64,000 nt of DNA from Rubrivivax sp. (GCA_022842595.1 JALHPF010000027.1:18796-82795), one strand, 5' to 3'. Numbered from the stretch's first letter, positions 22,719-31,508 are shown. Notes: generated from the letters alone by a model not told the origin. Numbers and translations: made by a program.

Positions 22719-24332
22719 ATGAACAGTACACCCCCCACCGAGGGCGTTGCGAAGGCGCGCCGCCGGCCTTCGCTGACGCAAGGGCTGAGCGGCATGACTG
22801 TTTCGCGCCAGCTGCAGATGGCCTTCGGCACCGTGCTGGTGCTGATGGCCGTGCTGGGCGCCCTGGCCGTGCTCGGCCTGCAGCGTGTCGACCACCAGGC
22901 TGCGGCCCTGGCCGGCAAGTGGCTGACAGGCGTGCAGCACCTGGCAACGATGCGCGTGAGCCTGATCGACGCCCGCAGCTGGGAAAGCAAGCATGGCCGT
23001 TCCGAAGACCGCAGCTACCACGCCGAATACGAAGAAAAGCTCACCGAAAACCTGAAGGTGATGCGCACCGAGCTGGGCGCCTACGAAGCCAAGATAGAAA
23101 GCACGGAAGAGCGTGAACTCTTCGGCGTGCTGCAAAAGGCCCAGGGCGACTACGTGAAGGCACAGGCGCAGGTGGTGGCCCTGGGTCGCGACAAGAAGCA
23201 GATGGACGCCGCCGAGGTCAGCGACGGCATGGCCAGCATGGCCTTCGACGAAGCGACCACGGCGCTGGACAAGCTCAGCACCTACAACTTCGAGCGGGCA
23301 CAGCAGGCGGCAGCCACGTCCCACGGCACCTACCAGCAGGCCCGCGTGGCGGTGCTGGTGCTGGTGAGCCTGGGGCTCGTGGCCGGGCTCGGCCTGGCCG
23401 TCACGATCACGCGCAGCCTGCTGCGCCAGCTGGGCGGCGAACCCGCCGCCGCAGTGAACGTGGCCCGCGCCGTGGCTGCAGGCGACCTGAGCACGGTCAT
23501 CCACCTGCAGGCCGGCGACAGCAGCAGCCTGATGGCGCAGCTGCAGGCCATGCAGCAGAGCCTGGCCAACACCGTGAGCCAGGTGCGCAGCGGCTCTGAA
23601 CAGGTGGCCACTGCCAGCAGCGAGATCGCGCAGGGCAACCAGGACCTGTCGGGCCGCACCGAACAGCAGGCGGCTTCGCTGCAGCAGACCGCCGCGACGA
23701 TGGACGAGCTGGGCAGCACCGTGCGCAACAACGCCGACAACGCCCGCCAGGCCAACCAGCTGGCGCTCAGCGCGTCGGGTGTTGCCGTCAAGGGCGGCGA
23801 AGTCGTGAGCCAGGTGGTGGCAACGATGAAGGGCATCAACGACAGCAGCAAGCGCATTGCCGACATCATCGGCACGATCGACGGCATCGCCTTCCAGACC
23901 AACATCCTGGCGCTGAACGCGGCGGTGGAAGCCGCGCGAGCCGGCGAACAAGGCCGCGGCTTCGCGGTCGTGGCTGCCGAGGTGCGCAGCCTGGCCCAGC
24001 GCAGTGCCGAAGCGGCCCGCGAGATCAAGACCCTGATCTCGGCCAGCGTCGAGCGGGTGGACCAAGGCACCGTGCTCGTCGACCAGGCTGGCACGACGAT
24101 GGCCGAGATCGTGGCGGCCATCCGCCGCGTGACCGACATCGTGGGCGAGATCAGCAGCGCCAGTGTCGAGCAGAGCCACGGCGTCAACCAGGTGGGCCAG
24201 GCCGTCACGCAGATGGACCAGGCCACCCAGCAGAACGCTGCACTGGTGGAAGAAAGCGCTGCGGCTGCCGAGAGCCTGCGTCAGCAGGCCCAACAGCTGG
24301 TGCAGGCGGTGGCGGTGTTCAGGCTGGCCTGA
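22719..24332 (+). CDS. Methyl-accepting chemotaxis protein
   Basis: Chemoreceptor of 537 residues. Transmembrane helix 1 is at about 36-55. A helical periplasmic domain that looks like a four-helix bundle follows, then transmembrane helix 2 at about 208-231 and a HAMP-like linker. The long signalling coiled coil carries the highly conserved tip IDGIAFQTNILALNAAVEA and GFAVVAAEVRSLAQRSA. It would control CheA through CheW and be methylated by CheR. A CAGGA Shine-Dalgarno precedes the ATG. It lies just after the secreted Cache protein, and its stop is nine bases from the convergent fchA. Confidence 0.93.
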   Translation: MNSTPPTEGVAKARRRPSLTQGLSGMTVSRQLQMAFGTVLVLMAVLGALAVLGLQRVDHQAAALAGKWLTGVQHLATMRVSLIDARSWESKHGRSEDRSYHAEYEEKLTENLKVMRTELGAYEAKIESTEERELFGVLQKAQGDYVKAQAQVVALGRDKKQMDAAEVSDGMASMAFDEATTALDKLSTYNFERAQQAAATSHGTYQQARVAVLVLVSLGLVAGLGLAVTITRSLLRQLGGEPAAAVNVARAVAAGDLSTVIHLQAGDSSSLMAQLQAMQQSLANTVSQVRSGSEQVATASSEIAQGNQDLSGRTEQQAASLQQTAATMDELGSTVRNNADNARQANQLALSASGVAVKGGEVVSQVVATMKGINDSSKRIADIIGTIDGIAFQTNILALNAAVEAARAGEQGRGFAVVAAEVRSLAQRSAEAAREIKTLISASVERVDQGTVLVDQAGTTMAEIVAAIRRVTDIVGEISSASVEQSHGVNQVGQAVTQMDQATQQNAALVEESAAAAESLRQQAQQLVQAVAVFRLA

Positions 24333-24341
24333 ACACCCCCG

Positions 24342-24983
24342 TCAACCCATCTTGCCGCGCACCAGGCCGAACACCCGTTCGGCCAGCGGCAGCGCTTCGG
24401 CCTGCAAGGCCTCGACCTCGGCGAGCCTGGAATCCGCGAAAGCGCGGTCCTTGATCGTCGGGGCGTTGATGTAGACGTTCAATGCGGCGCTGCGCAGCGC
24501 CGCTGCGGCGGCCAGCACACCGACACCGGCGTCGGAAATCACGTTCAGGTTGCCATGCTGCGCCACACGGTCGCACAGGCGCACGACGTCGGCGCATGCG
24601 CGCGCGCAGGCCAGGGGTGCGTCGGTGGCGGCCTGCAGACCCGCCTGGATGGCGGCACTGCGCAGGGCCTTGTCGGCATCGTTCGCTTTCGGCAGGCGGT
24701 AGGCTGCCATCAGCGTGTCGAAGGCGGCCACGTCTTCGGCCACCATGGCGACGAGCCGCTCGCGCAGCGCGTCGGCCTCGATCAGCGCGTGTTGCATCTC
24801 GGCCTGCACCGCCACGTAGTCGGCCTTGCCCACCGTCAGCCGGCACACCATGGCAGCCAGTGCGGCGCCCATCGCACCCATCACCGCCGCGGCGCTGCCG
24901 CCGCCGGGCGTGGCATCGGCGCTGGCCAGGCGCTGCAGGAAAGTGTCGACGCTGTCCTGCGCGATCTGCTCTGCTGGTGTCAT
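24342..24983 (-). CDS. fchA: Methenyltetrahydrofolate cyclohydrolase FchA
   Basis: FchA, 213 residues, interconverts methenyl- and formyl-tetrahydrofolate in C1 assimilation or oxidation. The sequence fits the FTCD-cyclodeaminase fold family: ATPGGGSAAAVMGAMGAAL near the N-terminus, a run of Ala-rich helices and DAGVGVLAAAAALRSAALNV. It is the last gene of glyA-sgaA-hprA-mtdA-fchA, 11 bases after mtdA, the same order of sga, hpr, mtdA and fch as in Methylobacterium. Context makes the cyclohydrolase reading stronger than formiminotransferase cyclodeaminase. Confidence 0.92.
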   Translation of the reverse strand: MTPAEQIAQDSVDTFLQRLASADATPGGGSAAAVMGAMGAALAAMVCRLTVGKADYVAVQAEMQHALIEADALRERLVAMVAEDVAAFDTLMAAYRLPKANDADKALRSAAIQAGLQAATDAPLACARACADVVRLCDRVAQHGNLNVISDAGVGVLAAAAALRSAALNVYINAPTIKDRAFADSRLAEVEALQAEALPLAERVFGLVRGKMG

Positions 24984-24994
24984 TTCAGGCGCCC

Positions 24995-25855
24995 TCAGCC
25001 GACCATCGCCTTGGCGATGGCATGGATCTCGTCGCAGTCCAGCACCAGGTCGTTCTGCTCGAACATGCGGGCGATGCAGGCGCGGTGCAGCGCGATCTTC
25101 AGCGCGCCGAAGCCGATGGCGCCGAACACGGTCTTGCCATGGCGCTGCGCGCCCTTGTCCATCATGTCGATGCCGGCAATGCCCAGGGGTGGCGTGGCAT
25201 TGGCGTCGGCCAGCAATTCGAGGCTGGGGTTGTCGGCCCAGGCGCCTTCGTCCAGCAGTGCGGCACCGGCAGCACCGGCGGCCAGCACCACATGCGCGCC
25301 CTCCAGCGCGCGGGCACGGCCGCTGTTGTCGACGGCTTCGATGGCTTCGATCTCGACGCCGAAGCGAGTCTGGATCGCTGCCCGGCTGGCCTGGGCACGC
25401 TCCAGGCTGCGCGAGGTGATGGCCACCCGGCAGCCTTCACGCGCCAGCATCACGGCGGCCCGCTGCCCGACCGGCCCGGTGCCGGCCAGCACGACGGCCC
25501 GCTTGCCCTGCAACGGCCGGCCGTGGCCGAGCCAGGCCACCGCAGCGGCGGCGGTGGTGTTGCTGCCGTTGCTGTCGAGCATCACCGACACCCGGAAGCC
25601 CGAGAAGAACTTCTTGCGCACGGCCTTGAGCACGGCTTCGCCATCGGCCATGTTCGAGCCGCCGACGAACAGCGCGGTGTGCTTCTTGTCCTTCGGCGCA
25701 CGCGTGAAGATGGCGCCGTCGACCAGCGGGCCGACGTTGGCCGGCGTGATGCCGCCATAGGCCGTGATGTGGTCGGCGCCACCGTCGTAGCCGACGACGT
25801 TGTCGAAGACCGCCGGCAGCGCGTCGGTGTCCAGTTGGTAGAGCAGCTTCTTCAT
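24995..25855 (-). CDS. mtdA: NADP-dependent methylenetetrahydrofolate dehydrogenase MtdA
   Basis: MtdA, 286 residues, oxidises methylene-tetrahydrofolate (and, in Methylobacterium, methylene-tetrahydromethanopterin) with NADP. The N-terminal part MKKLLYQLDTDALPAVFDN and VVGYDGGADHITAYGGITP is characteristic. The Rossmann motif is VVLAGTGPVGQRAAVMLA. MtdA is largely restricted to methylotrophs using the serine cycle, so it is a useful marker of lifestyle. It lies between hprA and fchA in one operon. Confidence 0.94.
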   Translation of the reverse strand: MKKLLYQLDTDALPAVFDNVVGYDGGADHITAYGGITPANVGPLVDGAIFTRAPKDKKHTALFVGGSNMADGEAVLKAVRKKFFSGFRVSVMLDSNGSNTTAAAAVAWLGHGRPLQGKRAVVLAGTGPVGQRAAVMLAREGCRVAITSRSLERAQASRAAIQTRFGVEIEAIEAVDNSGRARALEGAHVVLAAGAAGAALLDEGAWADNPSLELLADANATPPLGIAGIDMMDKGAQRHGKTVFGAIGFGALKIALHRACIARMFEQNDLVLDCDEIHAIAKAMVG

Positions 25856-25881
25856 GGGATGCCTGGGAAACTGATTGGGGA

Positions 25882-26835
25882 TCAGGTGACGAGGTGCTGC
25901 GGCCGGCCTTCGGCCCAGCGGTCGATGTTGTCGATGAGCTGGTCGGCCAGGAACTGCATGGCGTTGTCCGAAGCCCAGGCCACGTGCGGCGTCAGGATGA
26001 AGTTCGGCCGCCGCACGTCCAGCAACGGGTGGCCGTTGCGCGGCGGTTCGCTCGTGAGCACGTCGAAGCCGGCACCGGCGATCAGGCCTTCGTCCAGCGC
26101 CTGGATCAAGGCCGCTTCGTCGACCAGCCCGCCGCGCGAGGTGTTGATGAGCAGCGCGCTGCGCTTCATGCGGCGCAGCTGTTCCAGGCCGATGAGGTTC
26201 TTCGTGTCGGGCGTCAGCGGGCAGTGCAGTGAAAGCACGTCGGACTGCGCCAGCACCTCGTCGAGCGGCGTGAAGTCGACACCCGGCATTTTCGGCGGCG
26301 CATGGTCGGCAAACAGCACCTTCATGCCGAAGCCGCGAGCAATCGCTGCCGTGCCCTGGCCGATGGCGCCTTCGCCGACGATGCCCAGCGTCGCCCCGTG
26401 CAGGTCGCCGATGGGGTGGGTGAAGAAGCAGAACTGGTCGGACTTCTGCCATACGCCGGCCTCGACATCGGCGCGATAGGCCAGCAGATTGCGGCGCAGC
26501 GCCAGGATCAGCGCAAAGGCGTGCTCGGGCACCGTGTGCACGGCGTAGTTGCGGATGTTGGCCACGGCAATGCCGGCTTCGCGGCAATAGGGCACGTCGA
26601 TGACGTCGTAGCCGGTGGCGGCCACGGCAATCATCCTCAGCCCCGGCAGCTGCTTCAGTGTTTCGGCGCGCAGCGGCACCTTGTTGGTGATGGCCACGGT
26701 GGCGCCTGCCAGGCGCGCGACGATCTCGTCGACGCTGGTCTTGGCGTGTTCCACATAACTTTCGGACTGGGCCGGCGGGCGGACATTCGCCTTCAGCGAA
26801 GCCCGGTCGAGAAACACCACACGATGTGCCGCCAT
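25882..26835 (-). CDS. hprA: Hydroxypyruvate reductase (D-2-hydroxyacid dehydrogenase family)
   Basis: NADH-dependent hydroxypyruvate reductase, 317 residues, making D-glycerate in the serine cycle. It is a D-isomer-specific 2-hydroxyacid dehydrogenase with the nucleotide motif GIVGEGAIGQGTAAIARGFG. The catalytic arginine is in NTSRGGLVDEAAL, a glutamate follows in the SEPP region, and the catalytic histidine is in LTPHVAWAS. The ATG at 26835 fits the family start (MAAHRVVFLDRASL) and lies one base after the sgaA stop. Position between sgaA and mtdA supports hydroxypyruvate rather than glyoxylate or phosphoglycerate as substrate. Confidence 0.93.
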   Translation of the reverse strand: MAAHRVVFLDRASLKANVRPPAQSESYVEHAKTSVDEIVARLAGATVAITNKVPLRAETLKQLPGLRMIAVAATGYDVIDVPYCREAGIAVANIRNYAVHTVPEHAFALILALRRNLLAYRADVEAGVWQKSDQFCFFTHPIGDLHGATLGIVGEGAIGQGTAAIARGFGMKVLFADHAPPKMPGVDFTPLDEVLAQSDVLSLHCPLTPDTKNLIGLEQLRRMKRSALLINTSRGGLVDEAALIQALDEGLIAGAGFDVLTSEPPRNGHPLLDVRRPNFILTPHVAWASDNAMQFLADQLIDNIDRWAEGRPQHLVT

Positions 26836-26836
26836 C

Positions 26837-28039
26837 TCACATGCCCCCGGTGGTGCCGCTGGCCTGGGCTTCGTGTTCGCGCCAGTAGCGCTGCGCCGCA
26901 GCCACGCCCGAACCCGGCTGGATGGGCAGGCCACAGTCGAGCATGGCGAGTTCGGCGCCACCGATCGCCGACATCACCATCAGTTCGTTGCAGTCGCCCA
27001 GGTGGCCGATGCGGAAGACCTTGCCCGCCACCTTCGACAGGCCGGCGCCCAGCGACAGGTTGTAGCGGCGGAACGCGCGGTCGATGACCTTGGCGGCGTC
27101 GAAGCCCTCGGGCACGACGATGGCCGAGACGGTGTCGGAATACCACTCCGGCTTCTTCGCGCAGACCTGAAGGCCCCAGCCGTCATGCACGGCCGCACGC
27201 ACGCCAGCTGCCAGATAGCTGTGGCGCTTGAAGATGTTCTCCAGGCCTTCTTCCTCGATGGCCTGCAGCGATTCCTTCAGGCCGTACAGCATCGGCAGCG
27301 CCGGTGTGTACGGGAAGTAGCCGTTCTTGTTCTGGTTCAGCATGTCGATGTAGTCGAAATAGCAACGCGGCTGCTTGGCCGTGGTGCGGCGCGCTTCCAG
27401 GGCCTTTTCGCTGACACAGGTGACACCCAGACCGGCCGGCAGCATCAGTCCCTTCTGCGAGCCACTAACGCAGACGTCGACCTGCCACTCGTCCATGCGG
27501 AAATCGATCGAGCCCAGCGAGCTGACCGCGTCCACGAACAGCAGGGCCGGGTGCTTGACGGCGTCCATCGCGCGGCGGATGCCGGCGATGTCGCTGGTCA
27601 CGCCCGTGGCCGTTTCGTTGTGCGTGGCAAGCACGGCCTTGATCTTGCGGCCGGTGTCGGCCTCCAGCGCGTGCTTGTAGCGGTCGATGGGCGCACCTTC
27701 GCCCCATTCACATTCCAGCACCTCGACCTCGAAGCCCAGGCGTTCGGCCATGTCCACCCACAGGTGCGAGAACTGGCCGAAGCGGGCGATGAGCACGCGG
27801 TCGCCCGGGCTCAGGCAGTTCATCATGGCCGCTTCCCAGCAACCGGTGCCCGACGACGGGAACAGGAAAGGCGTGGCTGCCGTCGTCTTGAAGACCTTCT
27901 TGAGTCCGGACAGGCACTCCAGCGTGAGCTTCGGGAACTTGGGGCTGCGATGGTCTTCCATCGGCACGACCATGGCGCGCAGAACGCGGTCAGGCACGTT
28001 GGTGGGACCGGGGACGAACAAACCGTTGCGACCAGCCAT
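26837..28039 (-). CDS. sgaA: Serine-glyoxylate aminotransferase
   Basis: PLP enzyme of 400 residues that converts serine plus glyoxylate to hydroxypyruvate plus glycine, a core serine-cycle step. It belongs to the class V aminotransferases. It starts MAGRNGLFVPGPTNVPDRVL, has LFVDAVSSLGSIDF before the cofactor site, and the Schiff-base lysine in VSGSQKGLMLPAGLG. A strong AAGGAG Shine-Dalgarno lies upstream of the ATG. It is second in the operon after glyA. Confidence 0.95.
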   Translation of the reverse strand: MAGRNGLFVPGPTNVPDRVLRAMVVPMEDHRSPKFPKLTLECLSGLKKVFKTTAATPFLFPSSGTGCWEAAMMNCLSPGDRVLIARFGQFSHLWVDMAERLGFEVEVLECEWGEGAPIDRYKHALEADTGRKIKAVLATHNETATGVTSDIAGIRRAMDAVKHPALLFVDAVSSLGSIDFRMDEWQVDVCVSGSQKGLMLPAGLGVTCVSEKALEARRTTAKQPRCYFDYIDMLNQNKNGYFPYTPALPMLYGLKESLQAIEEEGLENIFKRHSYLAAGVRAAVHDGWGLQVCAKKPEWYSDTVSAIVVPEGFDAAKVIDRAFRRYNLSLGAGLSKVAGKVFRIGHLGDCNELMVMSAIGGAELAMLDCGLPIQPGSGVAAAQRYWREHEAQASGTTGGM

Positions 28040-28075
28040 GGTGTGGCTCCTTGAAGAATGGGGTGATGAAGTGAT

Positions 28076-29323
28076 TCAGCCGTAGACCGGGAAGCGGCCG
28101 CAGAGTGCACTGATCTCGCCGGCAACGCGCGCGATGACGGCGGCGTCGTCGCCGGCGTCCAGCACGTCGGCGATGCGGTGGGCCACGAAGCTGGCCTCGG
28201 CGTCACCGAAGCCGCGGGTGGTGAGCGCCGGCGTGCCGATGCGGATGCCGCTGGTGACAAACGGCTTCTCGGGGTCGTTCGGGATGGCGTTCTTGTTCAC
28301 CGTCATGTGCGCCCGCCCGAGCAGCGCCTCGGCGGCCTTGCCGGTGATCTTTTTGGCGCGCAGATCGACCAGGAAGACATGGCTGTCGGTACCGCCGGAA
28401 ACGATGCGCAGGCCGCGTTCCGTCAGCGTGGCGGCCATGGCCTTGGCATTGCGCCGCACCTGCTGCTGGTAGGTCTTGAATTCCGGGCGCAGCGCTTCCT
28501 TGAAGGCCATCGCCTTGGCGGCGATGACATGCATCAGCGGGCCGCCCTGGATGCCGGGGAAGATCATCGAATTCAGCGGCTTCTCGAATTCGCTGCTGCT
28601 CAGGATGATGCCGCCGCGCGGGCCGCGCAGCGTCTTGTGCGTGGTGCTGGTGACGAAGTGCGCGTGCGGCACCGGGCTGGGGTATTCGCCCGCGGCCACC
28701 AGGCCGGCGTAGTGCGCCATGTCGACCAGCAGGTAGGCACCCACGGCATCAGAAATGCGGCGGAACCGCGCCCAGTCGATCTGCAGCGAATAGGCCGAGG
28801 CCCCGGCCACGATCATCTTCGGCTTGTGTTCGTGCGCCAGGCGCTCGACCTCGTCGTAGTCCAGCGTCTCGTCGTCGGGCCGCAGGCCGTAGGCCACGCC
28901 CTTGTAGAGCTTGCCGCTGAAGTTGACGCTGGCGCCATGCGTCAGGTGGCCGCCATGGGCCAGCGACATGCCCAGGATGGTGTCGCCCGGCTGCAGCATG
29001 GCCATGTAGACGGCGGCATTGGCCTGCGAGCCCGAATGCGGCTGCACGTTGGCGTACTCGCAGCCGAACAGCTGCTTCACGCGGTCGATGGCGAGCTGCT
29101 CGGCCACGTCCACGTGTTCGCAGCCGCCGTAGTAGCGCTTGCCGGGGTAACCCTCGGCGTACTTGTTCGTCAGCACCGAGCCCTGGGCCTGCAGCACCGC
29201 GGCGCTGACGTAGTTCTCGCTGGCGATGAGCTCGACATGGTCTTCCTGGCGCCGGTGCTCGGCCTGCATCGCGGCCCACAGTTCCGGGTCGGCGTCGGCA
29301 ATCAGGTATTTATTGTCGAACAT
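28076..29323 (-). CDS. glyA: Serine hydroxymethyltransferase
   Basis: GlyA, 415 residues, joins glycine and methylene-tetrahydrofolate to serine; this is the C1 entry step of the serine cycle. The PLP lysine lies in TSTTHKTLRGPRGG, and substrate residues in ELIASENYVSAAVL and GYPGKRYYGGCEHVD are intact. The ATG at 29323 with GGAG seven bases upstream gives the normal N-terminus MFDNKYLIADADPELW. An open extension to 29539 has no family similarity. It is the first gene of the five-gene operon and diverges from ftfL. A second, housekeeping glyA may exist elsewhere. Confidence 0.96.
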   Translation of the reverse strand: MFDNKYLIADADPELWAAMQAEHRRQEDHVELIASENYVSAAVLQAQGSVLTNKYAEGYPGKRYYGGCEHVDVAEQLAIDRVKQLFGCEYANVQPHSGSQANAAVYMAMLQPGDTILGMSLAHGGHLTHGASVNFSGKLYKGVAYGLRPDDETLDYDEVERLAHEHKPKMIVAGASAYSLQIDWARFRRISDAVGAYLLVDMAHYAGLVAAGEYPSPVPHAHFVTSTTHKTLRGPRGGIILSSSEFEKPLNSMIFPGIQGGPLMHVIAAKAMAFKEALRPEFKTYQQQVRRNAKAMAATLTERGLRIVSGGTDSHVFLVDLRAKKITGKAAEALLGRAHMTVNKNAIPNDPEKPFVTSGIRIGTPALTTRGFGDAEASFVAHRIADVLDAGDDAAVIARVAGEISALCGRFPVYG

Positions 29324-29462
29324 GGGGAATCTCCGATTTGAATATCTCGAACGGGGAATGGCTGCGCCCGGGCTCATCAAGAAACCTCGGGCCGGATACT
29401 CTGACTCCGGAATATCGACCTGCCATTCGGCCGATGGTGGGTTCAGCCGCCGGCGATGAACA

Positions 29463-29499
29463 TTCAGAAATTCTTGGGTTCGACGTAAGAAAGTCTGAA
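29463..29499. promoter_or_regulatory. Inverted repeat in the glyA leader
   Basis: TTCAGA-aa-TTCTT, an 11-base loop, then AAGAA-ag-TCTGAA. Eleven pairs are interrupted only by a two-by-two bulge. The loop contains one of the GGGTTCGA motifs. It could be an operator or, on the minus strand, a hairpin in the glyA messenger leader. Confidence 0.4.
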
Positions 29500-29616
29500 C
29501 GATGGGTTCGAACGCCGTCGCCGCAGCCGCTGGCGCCACGCACCCAGCATCGAGCCTGGCGCTTCCGCCTAGGTGGACGACGCTGTTAGTGCTATATTCA
29601 CGCTGCGAATGCTGCG

Positions 29617-29647
29617 ATTACACAATCCATTGATGACCTGAAGTCAA
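29617..29647 (-). promoter_or_regulatory. Candidate promoter of the glyA operon
   Basis: On the minus strand, TTGACT (29642-29647) and TGTAAT (29617-29622) are 19 bases apart. The boxes are close to consensus but the spacing is two bases long. It would give an untranslated leader of almost 290 bases before glyA. Confidence 0.3.
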
Positions 29648-29670
29648 AACTGAATTGTTTTTTCGCTCCA

Positions 29671-29680
29671 GGGTTAACCC
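29671..29680. promoter_or_regulatory. GGGTTAACCC palindrome
   Basis: Perfect 10-base palindrome 158 bases upstream of ftfL. It shares the GGGTT half with the larger palindrome 46 bases further on, so both may bind one regulator. Confidence 0.35.
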
Positions 29681-29716
29681 GCGCAAAAGGATGCTTTTCC
29701 ATGGATTCGTGTCTGA

Positions 29717-29734
29717 GTTCAACCCGGGTTGAAC
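29717..29734. promoter_or_regulatory. Perfect 18-base palindrome upstream of ftfL
   Basis: GTTCAACCCGGGTTGAAC is a perfect inverted repeat. TTGAAC at its right end lies 17 bases before TAAATA (29752-29757), a weak promoter-like pair for ftfL, so a bound protein would act at the -35 position. No regulator is assigned. Confidence 0.5.
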
Positions 29735-29828
29735 CTCCACCCGATAATGACTAAATAGACCCCGGCCGAAACCGGTGGTTAAATCATTCGCCGACTACCG
29801 TACAACCCGCCGCCACAGGAACCCCGCC

Positions 29829-31508
29829 ATGCCCACCGACATCGACATCGCCCAAGCCGCCCGGATGGAGCGTGTGACCACCATCGCCCGCGACCGGCTG
29901 GGCATCGCCGACGAACACCTGGAGCCCTATGGCCACTACAAGGCCAAGATTTCGCTGGAGTACATCGACAGCCTGAAAGACCGGCCGAACGGCAAGCTGA
30001 TCCTCGTCACCGCCATCAGCCCCACACCGGCCGGCGAAGGCAAGACCACCACCACGGTGGGCCTGGGCGACGCACTCAACCGCATCGGCAAGAAGACCAT
30101 GGTCTGCCTGCGCGAACCCTCGCTGGGCCCGGTGTTCGGCATGAAGGGCGGCGCCGCCGGCGGCGGCTACGCCCAGGTGGTGCCGATGGAGGACATCAAC
30201 CTGCACTTCACCGGCGACTTCAGCGCGATCGCGCTGGCCAACAACCTGCTGGCGGCGATGCTCGACAACCACATCCACCACGGCAACGAACTCTGCATCG
30301 ACGTGCGCCGCATCAGCTGGAAGCGCGTCGTCGACATGAACGACCGCGCGCTGCGCGAGATCGTCAATTCGCTCGGCGGGCCGGGCAACGGGTATCCGCG
30401 CCAGGACGGTTTCGACATCGTCGTGGCCAGCGAGGTGATGGCCATCCTGTGCCTGGCCACCTCGATGAAGGACCTGAAGACACGGCTCGGGAACATCGTG
30501 GTGGCCCACACCGCGCAGCAGAAGCCCGTGACCGCGCGCGACCTGAAGGCCCATGGCGCGATGGCCGTGCTGCTGAAGGACGCGCTCAAGCCCAACCTGG
30601 TGCAGACGCTGGAGAACAACCCGGCCATCCTGCACGGCGGGCCGTTTGCCAACATCGCGCACGGCTGCAACAGCGTCATCGCCACCCAGGCCAGCCTGAA
30701 ACTGGCCGATTACGTCGTCACCGAGGCCGGCTTCGGCGCCGACCTGGGGGCCGAGAAGTTCATCGACATCAAGTGCCGCAAGAGCGGGCTGCGCCCCGAC
30801 GCGGTGGTCATCGTCGCCACCATCCGCGCGCTGAAGTTCCATGGCGGCGTCGACGTCAAGGCGCTGAACACCGAGAACCTGGAAGCCCTGGAAAAGGGTC
30901 TGGCCAACCTCGAGCGTCATGTCTCGAACGTGCGCAACCACTACGGCCTGCCCTGCGTCGTCTCGATCAACAACTTCACGTTCGACACCCCGGCCGAACT
31001 GGAACTGCTGAAGAGCAAGATGGCCGGGCTGAAGACGCCGGTGATCGTCGCCCGCCACTGGGCCGAGGGCGGCAAGGGCGCCGAGGAGGTGGCGCGCGCG
31101 GTGGTCGAGATCGCCGAGAACGGGCAAGCCAGCGGCTTCAAGTTCGTCTACGAGGAAAACGAGACGCTGATGGCCAAGGTCACCGCCATCGCCACGAAGA
31201 TCTACGGCGCCGCCGACGTCACGGCCGACGCCAAGGTGCGCGCGCAGATCCAGAAGCTGCAGGACGACGGCTACGGCCACTACCCGGTGTGCGTGGCCAA
31301 GACGCAGTACAGCTTCTCCACCGACGCCAGCCTGCGCGGCGCGCCCAGCGGCCACAGCCTGAACATCCGCGAGGTACGGCTGGCGGCAGGCGCCGAATTC
31401 GTCGTGATGGTCTGCGGCGACATCATGACCATGCCCGGCCTGCCCAAGGTGCCATCGGCCGAGAAGATCGACCTGGGCGACGACGGGCGCGTGGTCGGCT
31501 TGTTCTAG
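29829..31508 (+). CDS. ftfL: Formate-tetrahydrofolate ligase
   Basis: Formyl-tetrahydrofolate synthetase (FtfL/Fhs), 559 residues, activates formate with ATP and tetrahydrofolate. In serine-cycle methylotrophs it feeds formate carbon into FchA and MtdA. The nucleotide loop is PAGEGKTT (67-74), followed by PSLGPVFGMKGGAAGGGYAQ and GGPFANIAHGCNS. The ATG at 29829 follows a CAGGA sequence; an in-frame earlier start at 29775 is unlikely. Length is normal. It is transcribed away from the glyA operon from a shared control region. Confidence 0.96.
   Translation: MPTDIDIAQAARMERVTTIARDRLGIADEHLEPYGHYKAKISLEYIDSLKDRPNGKLILVTAISPTPAGEGKTTTTVGLGDALNRIGKKTMVCLREPSLGPVFGMKGGAAGGGYAQVVPMEDINLHFTGDFSAIALANNLLAAMLDNHIHHGNELCIDVRRISWKRVVDMNDRALREIVNSLGGPGNGYPRQDGFDIVVASEVMAILCLATSMKDLKTRLGNIVVAHTAQQKPVTARDLKAHGAMAVLLKDALKPNLVQTLENNPAILHGGPFANIAHGCNSVIATQASLKLADYVVTEAGFGADLGAEKFIDIKCRKSGLRPDAVVIVATIRALKFHGGVDVKALNTENLEALEKGLANLERHVSNVRNHYGLPCVVSINNFTFDTPAELELLKSKMAGLKTPVIVARHWAEGGKGAEEVARAVVEIAENGQASGFKFVYEENETLMAKVTAIATKIYGAADVTADAKVRAQIQKLQDDGYGHYPVCVAKTQYSFSTDASLRGAPSGHSLNIREVRLAAGAEFVVMVCGDIMTMPGLPKVPSAEKIDLGDDGRVVGLF

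Larger units (their letters stand above)
29324..29828. other. Divergent glyA/ftfL control region (505 bases, no gene)
   Basis: It is less GC-rich than its surroundings and shows no coding signal. It holds five plus-strand GGGTT motifs (29439, 29476, 29504, 29671, 29726), some in palindromes, a hairpin-forming repeat at 29463-29499 and a promoter candidate for glyA at 29617-29647. The region probably controls both serine-cycle transcription units. Confidence 0.6.

Noticed and set aside
29503..29520. GGGTTCGAAC in the glyA leader as the T-loop of a tRNA
   Set aside because: The flanking bases do not form a five-pair T stem and no acceptor or anticodon arm can be built around it.
29324..29539. 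N-terminal extension of GlyA by 72 residues
   Set aside because: The added sequence does not resemble any GlyA, and the ATG at 29323 has a good Shine-Dalgarno and the family N-terminus.
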